Shown: one piece after another, positions 36,647-40,829 of the stretch
Layout: every line of letters begins with the position of its first letter
How positions within the stretch are numbered: position 1 is the first letter of the stretch
NCBI RefSeq assembly: GCF_000264785.1
Contig: NZ_AFJI01000024.1
Coordinates: 1-40,829 of the forward strand
Length of the DNA: 40,829 nt
DNA from: Edwardsiella ictaluri ATCC 33202
GTDB taxonomy: Bacteria; Pseudomonadota; Gammaproteobacteria; Enterobacterales; Enterobacteriaceae
Reading direction: 5' to 3'
Notes under the pieces: generated by a model
The model's input: the letters and a program-made list of their open reading frames with translations, nothing else
The model's database searches: none
Told to the model about the DNA's origin: nothing
Translations under genes and position numbers: made by a program

Positions 36647-37381
36647 TTAAGCCTGTTGCAGGTAGTGCTCCAAATCATCGCTGCCGCCGATATGCTGGCC
36701 ACCGATGTAAACCTGAGGCACGGTTGCCCGACCGCTGATGGCGCGCAGGCTGATGGTGGTCGCGTCTTTACCCAGGATGATCTCCTCATACTGGATGCCA
36801 CGATCTTGCAGCATCTGTTTGGCCTTGGCGCAGTAGGGGCATCCGGGTTTGGTAAACAGGGAAACCGAGGCCTGCAGTTTGTGCTCCGGTGCGAGGTATT
36901 TCAGCATGGTATCGGCATCGGAGACCTGAAACGGATCGCCTGGCAGATTTGGCTCGACAAACATCTTCTCGACCACGCCGTTGCGTACCAGCATAGAGTA
37001 ACGCCAGGAGCGTGGCCCAAAGCCCAGATCCGTTTTTTCGACCAGCATGTTCATCCCGCGGGTGAACTCACCGTTTCCGTCGGGAATAAACGTGATATGT
37101 TCGGCTTTCTGATCATTTTTCCAGGCATTCATAACAAAGGTATCGTTTACCGATACACACAGAATGCTGTCCACACCGTGCTGGTGGAATATCGGCGCCA
37201 GTTCGTTGTAGCGTGGCAGGTGGCTGGAAGAGCAAGTCGGCGTGAAGGCGCCCGGCAGTGAAAAGACGATGACGGTTTTGTCACGGAACAGCGCGTCGCT
37301 GGTGACATCGAGCCATTTATCCCTTTGACGGGTATGGAAGGTAACCGGTGGAACGTTTCTGCCCTCTTGGCTGCTAAACAT
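36647..37381 (-). CDS. Hybrid peroxiredoxin-glutaredoxin (glutathione peroxidase PGdx type)
   Basis: A 244-residue fusion of a Prx5-type peroxiredoxin (residues 1-165; peroxidatic C50 in [14 protein letters not shown]) with a glutaredoxin (170-244; C181-PY-C184 in GCPYCAKAK, cis-Pro in TVP). It reduces hydrogen peroxide and alkyl hydroperoxides using glutathione, the Grx domain recycling the Prx domain. The same architecture is known from Haemophilus influenzae PGdx, whose gene also neighbours oxyR. The ATG at 37381 has AGGAAG about 10 nt upstream; a TTG at 37390 is a less likely start. It is divergent from oxyR across an OxyR site. Confidence 0.96.
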   Translation of the reverse strand: MFSSQEGRNVPPVTFHTRQRDKWLDVTSDALFRDKTVIVFSLPGAFTPTCSSSHLPRYNELAPIFHQHGVDSILCVSVNDTFVMNAWKNDQKAEHITFIPDGNGEFTRGMNMLVEKTDLGFGPRSWRYSMLVRNGVVEKMFVEPNLPGDPFQVSDADTMLKYLAPEHKLQASVSLFTKPGCPYCAKAKQMLQDRGIQYEEIILGKDATTISLRAISGRATVPQVYIGGQHIGGSDDLEHYLQQA

Positions 37382-37467
37382 GTAATACAATCTTCCTGTC
37401 TGAGACGAAATTTGCGATGGAGCCGCTGTTTATTATTCATTATTGTTGCTCCTACTTGATAGTTCTA

Positions 37468-37504
37468 ATCGTTAATTGCTATCTTATTCATCGATATTTA
37501 CTAT
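37468..37504. promoter_or_regulatory. OxyR binding site between the Prx-Grx fusion and oxyR
   Basis: Four quarter sites at exact 11-bp steps: ATCG (37468), CTAT (37479), ATCG (37490) and CTAT (37501). The consensus is ATAG-N7-CTAT-N7-ATAG-N7-CTAT, so 14 of 16 core bases match in the correct 37-bp frame. The site ends 18 nt before the oxyR ATG, a position suited to autorepression, and it faces the fusion gene for activation. Confidence 0.75.
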
Positions 37505-37522
37505 CGCTTGCGGGAGAAAAAC

Positions 37523-38446
37523 ATGAATATTCGGGATTTAGAATATCTGGTGGCGTTGGCGGAGCACCGTCATTTCCGTCGGGCGGCGGATTCGTGCCAT
37601 GTCAGCCAGCCCACCCTTAGCGGGCAGATCCGCAAGCTGGAGGATGAGCTGGGGGTTATGCTATTGGAGCGTACCAGCCGTAAGGTTCTGTTTACCCAGG
37701 CGGGCCTATTGCTCGTAGAGCAGGCGCGTACGGTGCTGCGTGAGGTGAAAGTACTCAAGGAGATGGCCAGCCAGCAGGGTGAGGCGATGTCCGGTCCGCT
37801 TCATATTGGTCTGATTCCTACCGTTGGCCCCTATCTGCTACCGCAGATCATACCGATGTTGCATCAGGTATTTCCCAAGTTGGAGATGTATCTGCATGAA
37901 GCGCAGACCGCTCAGCTACTGGCCCAGCTGGACAGCGGAAAGTTGGACTGCGCCATTCTGGCGTTGGTGAAGGAGACGGAGGCGTTCATTGAGATCCCTT
38001 TGTTTGATGAGCCGATGACGCTGGCGGTGTATAGCGATCATCCCTGGGCGGAAAAAGAGCGTATCGCGATGCCGGAGCTGGCGGGTGAGCATCTTTTAAT
38101 GCTGGAAGATGGGCACTGCCTGCGCGATCAGGCGATGGGATTCTGTTTTGAGGCCGGCGCCGATGAAGATACCCACTTCCGGGCGACCAGCCTGGAGACC
38201 CTGCGCAATATGGTCGCGGCAGGCAGCGGGATTACGCTGTTGCCTGATCTGGCCGTACCGTCTCAGCGCCAGCGCGACGGCGTCTGCTATCTGCCTTGTT
38301 ATAAGCCGGAGCCTAGGCGAACCATTGCTCTGGTCTATCGTCCCGGTTCGCCGCTGCGCGCACGCTACGAGCAGCTCGCGGAGGCTATCCGCGAGCATAT
38401 GCAGCAGGTAATGATCCAGCGAGAGACGTTAAAACAGGCGGTTTAG
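37523..38446 (+). CDS. oxyR: Peroxide-sensing LysR-type regulator OxyR
   Basis: OxyR senses hydrogen peroxide by forming a disulfide and then activates antioxidant genes. The ATG at 37523 has GGGAG 6 nt upstream and gives 307 residues (305 in E. coli). The winged helix-turn-helix is [20 protein letters not shown]. The redox cysteines fall at exactly C199 and C208 ([15 protein letters not shown]). The upstream neighbour in E. coli is the oxyS RNA; here that place is taken by the Prx-Grx gene. The last 18 bp overlap the end of sthA on the other strand. Confidence 0.98.
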   Translation: MNIRDLEYLVALAEHRHFRRAADSCHVSQPTLSGQIRKLEDELGVMLLERTSRKVLFTQAGLLLVEQARTVLREVKVLKEMASQQGEAMSGPLHIGLIPTVGPYLLPQIIPMLHQVFPKLEMYLHEAQTAQLLAQLDSGKLDCAILALVKETEAFIEIPLFDEPMTLAVYSDHPWAEKERIAMPELAGEHLLMLEDGHCLRDQAMGFCFEAGADEDTHFRATSLETLRNMVAAGSGITLLPDLAVPSQRQRDGVCYLPCYKPEPRRTIALVYRPGSPLRARYEQLAEAIREHMQQVMIQRETLKQAV

Positions 38447-39829
38447 GCCGTTAAGCGCCGCCACGCGGTAGGCTTCTGCCATCGTGGGGTAGTTGAAGGT
38501 GGTATTGACGAAGTATTCGATGGTATTGCCCTCCCCCTTCTGCTCCATGATCGCCTGTCCGATGTGAATGATCTCTGCGGCGCGTTCGCCAAAGCAGTGG
38601 ATCCCCAGGATTTGCTTGGTTTCGCGGTGGAACAGGATCTTTAATCCTCCGACGTTCATTCCGGCAATCTGCGCCCGGGCCAGATGCTTGAACTGCGAGC
38701 GACCCACTTCATACGGAATTTTCATCGCGGTCAGTTCCTGTTCGGTTTTTCCGACGGAGCTTATCTCCGGGATGGTGTAGATTCCGGTTGGAATATCTTC
38801 GATAAGGTGTGTATGGGTTTCTCCACGGGTGATGACCTGTGCGGCGATACGCCCTTGGTCATATGCGGCAGAGGCTAGGCTGGGGTAGCCGATGACGTCT
38901 CCGACGGCATAAATATGTGGCACTTCAGTCTGGTAGTGTGCGTTTACCTTCAGCTGACCGCGTTTGTCTGCCTCCAGACCTACCGTTTCAAGGCATAGGC
39001 CATCGGTATTTCCCGTGCGGCCGTTGGCAAACAGCAGGCAATCGGCCTTGACCTTTTTACCTGAGCGTAGGTGCACGATAACGCCGTCCTCAACTCCCTC
39101 AATTTGCTCAAACTCTTCGTTGTGGCGGATCACTACGCCGTTATTCCAGAAGTGGTAAGAGAGCGAGTCCGACATCTCTTGATCTAGGAAAGAGAGCAGC
39201 CTATCGCGAGTATTAATCAGATCGACCTTAACGTTTAGGCCGCGGAAGATAGAGGCATACTCACAGCCGATAACACCGGCCCCATAGATGATGATGTGGC
39301 TGGGCTCATGGTGCAGATTAAGGATAGAGTCGCTGTCATAAATCCGGGGATGGCTAAAGTCGACGTCCTGTGGGTGATAGGGGCGGGAGCCGCAGGCGAT
39401 AACAATGTTATCTGCCGTTAGGGTATCGCTGCTGCCATCCGGATAGGTCACGCTTAGCGTATGGGGATCGACAAAACGGGCCTCGCCGTAAAACAGTTGG
39501 CAGTGATTGCGCTCATAGAATCCCTGACGCATTCGGGTTTGTTGATTTATTACGCTGTCGGCGTGACGCAGGATATCGGGAAAGGTCGCGCCGATGAGGC
39601 GGGTATTATCACTGTAGAGTGGGTTTTGGTTAAATTCGATAATGCGGCTGACAGCGTGACGGAGGGCCTTCGATGGGATGGTTCCCCAGTGGGTACACCC
39701 TCCACCGACGCTGAATTGCCGTTCGATTACGGCAACTTGAGCCCCCTGTTTAACCAGTCCCATGGCGGCACCCTCACCCCCGGGACCTGAACCAATAACG
39801 ATGGCGTCAAAATGGAAATGCTGTTGCAT
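38429..39829 (-). CDS. sthA: Soluble pyridine nucleotide transhydrogenase SthA (UdhA)
   Basis: SthA transfers hydride between NADPH and NAD+, mostly consuming excess NADPH. From the ATG at 39829 it has 466 residues, the same as E. coli. FAD motif [13 protein letters not shown](P) motif [12 protein letters not shown] and second FAD motif YAVGDVIG are present. The disulfide region reads [14 protein letters not shown]: the second cysteine of C-x4-C is Thr, as is normal for SthA, so it has no redox disulfide. Its stop overlaps the end of oxyR by 18 bp, an arrangement also present in E. coli (recalled). Confidence 0.97.
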   Translation of the reverse strand: MQQHFHFDAIVIGSGPGGEGAAMGLVKQGAQVAVIERQFSVGGGCTHWGTIPSKALRHAVSRIIEFNQNPLYSDNTRLIGATFPDILRHADSVINQQTRMRQGFYERNHCQLFYGEARFVDPHTLSVTYPDGSSDTLTADNIVIACGSRPYHPQDVDFSHPRIYDSDSILNLHHEPSHIIIYGAGVIGCEYASIFRGLNVKVDLINTRDRLLSFLDQEMSDSLSYHFWNNGVVIRHNEEFEQIEGVEDGVIVHLRSGKKVKADCLLFANGRTGNTDGLCLETVGLEADKRGQLKVNAHYQTEVPHIYAVGDVIGYPSLASAAYDQGRIAAQVITRGETHTHLIEDIPTGIYTIPEISSVGKTEQELTAMKIPYEVGRSQFKHLARAQIAGMNVGGLKILFHRETKQILGIHCFGERAAEIIHIGQAIMEQKGEGNTIEYFVNTTFNYPTMAEAYRVAALNGLNRLF

Positions 39830-40075
39830 GTTAGAGCAGGCCTTTTTTATACAAAACCACAACTATAGATTAACATGAAATCCCGTGCGGCCCAATCATC
39901 CTCATTATTTATATGGGAAATAGTTATAATCGACAGATAATTACGTAATATAATGCCATTTACTGCCATGATGGTTAATTCAGCGTGACAGAGCTAAGTT
40001 TGGTATAGTGAGGCGGTGGTAGCCTATAAAGGCGCCGGCCGTAAAGCCGAACATGAAGAGAATAATGGATAGAAT

Positions 40076-40747
40076 ATGGGCGTCAGGGCACAGCAAAAGG
40101 AACGGACTCGTCGTTCACTGATTGAGGCGGCATTTAATCAGCTCAGCGCTGAGCGCAGCTTCGCCAGCCTGAGCCTGCGAGAGGTTTCGCGTGAGGCGGG
40201 GATCGCGCCCACGTCGTTTTATCGCCATTTTCGTGATGTGGATGAGCTGGGACTCACCATGGTGGACGAAAGCGGCCTGATGCTGCGTCAGCTGATGCGT
40301 CAGGCGCGTCAGCGTATCGCGAAGGGCGGCAGTGTGATCCGTACCTCGGTCGCGACCTTCATGGAGTTTATCGGTAATAATCCCAATGCGTTTCGTCTGC
40401 TGCTGCGCGAGCGATCTGGAACTTCGGCCGCTTTTCGCGCCGCGGTACAGCGTGAAATTCAGCATTTTATTGCGGAACTTGCCGACTATCTGGAAATCGA
40501 AAATCACATGCCGCGCAGCTTTACGGAAGCGCAGGCCGAGGCGATGGTCACCATTGTCTTCAGCGCAGGTGCCGAGGCGTTAGATATCGACAGTGAGCAG
40601 CGCCGTCAGTTAGAGGAGCGCCTGGTGCTGCAGCTGCGAATGATTTCCAAAGGGGTGTACTACTGGTATCGCCGCGAGCAGGAGAAAGCGCACTTGGTGC
40701 AGGCCGCAGCGACGGCTATCGACGGCGGACATCATCACAAGTCATAG
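40076..40747 (+). CDS. fabR: Unsaturated fatty acid biosynthesis repressor FabR
   Basis: FabR is a TetR-family repressor that binds fabA and fabB promoters in response to unsaturated acyl thioesters and so tunes membrane fluidity. The 223 residues (215 in E. coli) start [20 protein letters not shown], with the helix-turn-helix [21 protein letters not shown]. The C-terminal tail differs from E. coli and ends in GGHHHKS. GGAT lies 6 nt before the ATG. It is divergent from sthA across 246 bp, in which I see no further gene, and is followed 8 nt later by yijD. Confidence 0.97.
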   Translation: MGVRAQQKERTRRSLIEAAFNQLSAERSFASLSLREVSREAGIAPTSFYRHFRDVDELGLTMVDESGLMLRQLMRQARQRIAKGGSVIRTSVATFMEFIGNNPNAFRLLLRERSGTSAAFRAAVQREIQHFIAELADYLEIENHMPRSFTEAQAEAMVTIVFSAGAEALDIDSEQRRQLEERLVLQLRMISKGVYYWYRREQEKAHLVQAAATAIDGGHHHKS

Positions 40748-40755
40748 GGGAGGAG

Positions 40756-40829
40756 ATGCGTAAACATCGTCTTGATATCGGAACATTGATCCTGTCAGCC
40801 GTGGCAGGGTTATCCATCAGCGGATCGGA
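40756..40829 (+). CDS. yijD: YijD family inner-membrane protein (5' part only)
   Basis: The gene is cut by the right edge of the window; 24 complete codons are visible. The product starts MRKHRLDIGTLILSAVAGLS, resembling the E. coli YijD N-terminus (DRGTLLLALVAGLSING) at the start of its first membrane helix. It follows fabR by 8 nt, as in the E. coli fabR-yijD operon. GGGGAGG is unusually close to the ATG. Function unknown. Confidence 0.85.
   Translation, partial: MRKHRLDIGTLILSAVAGLSISGS

Overview
The window is core chromosome of a gamma-proteobacterium of the order Enterobacterales. Most proteins are close to, and collinear with, those of Escherichia coli K-12, but base composition is GC-rich and the gene order differs at several points. 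An argCBGH cluster carrying a short ArgG, metF next to ppc, a peroxiredoxin-glutaredoxin fusion beside oxyR, and the overall composition make Hafniaceae (Edwardsiella-like) my best guess. This rests on recall, not on a search. I see no transposase, prophage, CRISPR array or plasmid gene.

Layout. 1-340: the tail of an rRNA operon (tRNA-Thr(GGU), 5S rRNA, two terminators). 356-9432: the E. coli rrnA-side block mobB, mobA, yihD, srkA, dsbA, yihG, polA, the Spot 42 RNA gene, engB and a GGA-rich csrC RNA; yihF is missing. 9495-11585: yihI, an unlisted 57-codon membrane ORF, and hemN. 11645-17907 (minus strand): yidE, inserted relative to E. coli, then a 40-codon yshB homologue and glnG-glnL-glnA with sigma-54 and NtrC sites. 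18278-22302: typA, yihX, yihY, dtd. 22346-25147: mdfA, an AhpD-like gene and a divergent TetR gene with twin operators. This is cargo at the point where two E. coli blocks that lie far apart (rrnA-dtd and metF-yijD) are joined here. 25376-35091: metF, ppc, argE and divergent argCBGH. 35112-38446: an Lpd-like flavoprotein, a peroxiredoxin-glutaredoxin fusion and divergent oxyR. 38429-40829: sthA, fabR and the start of yijD.

How the genes work together. Nitrogen: NtrB/NtrC control glnA through two enhancer boxes and a sigma-54 promoter placed almost exactly as in E. coli. Arginine: ppc feeds oxaloacetate to aspartate, and argE plus argCBGH carry N-acetylglutamate through to arginine from a shared divergent control region. 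Redox: OxyR, the Prx5-Grx fusion, the Lpd-like flavoprotein and the SthA transhydrogenase form a peroxide and pyridine-nucleotide neighbourhood; a geometry-perfect 37-bp OxyR site lies between oxyR and the fusion gene. Small RNAs Spot 42 and CsrC sit on either side of engB.

Most promising leads: (1) the Lpd-like flavoprotein has, besides its normal active-site disulfide, a CxxC at its extreme C-terminus and lies next to a glutaredoxin-fused peroxidase, suggesting a self-contained NAD(P)H-to-peroxide chain; (2) two small proteins easily missed by annotation (10032-10205 and 13529-13651); (3) two perfect DnaA boxes before polA; (4) twin TetR operators between the AhpD-like and TetR genes. None is proven by sequence alone.
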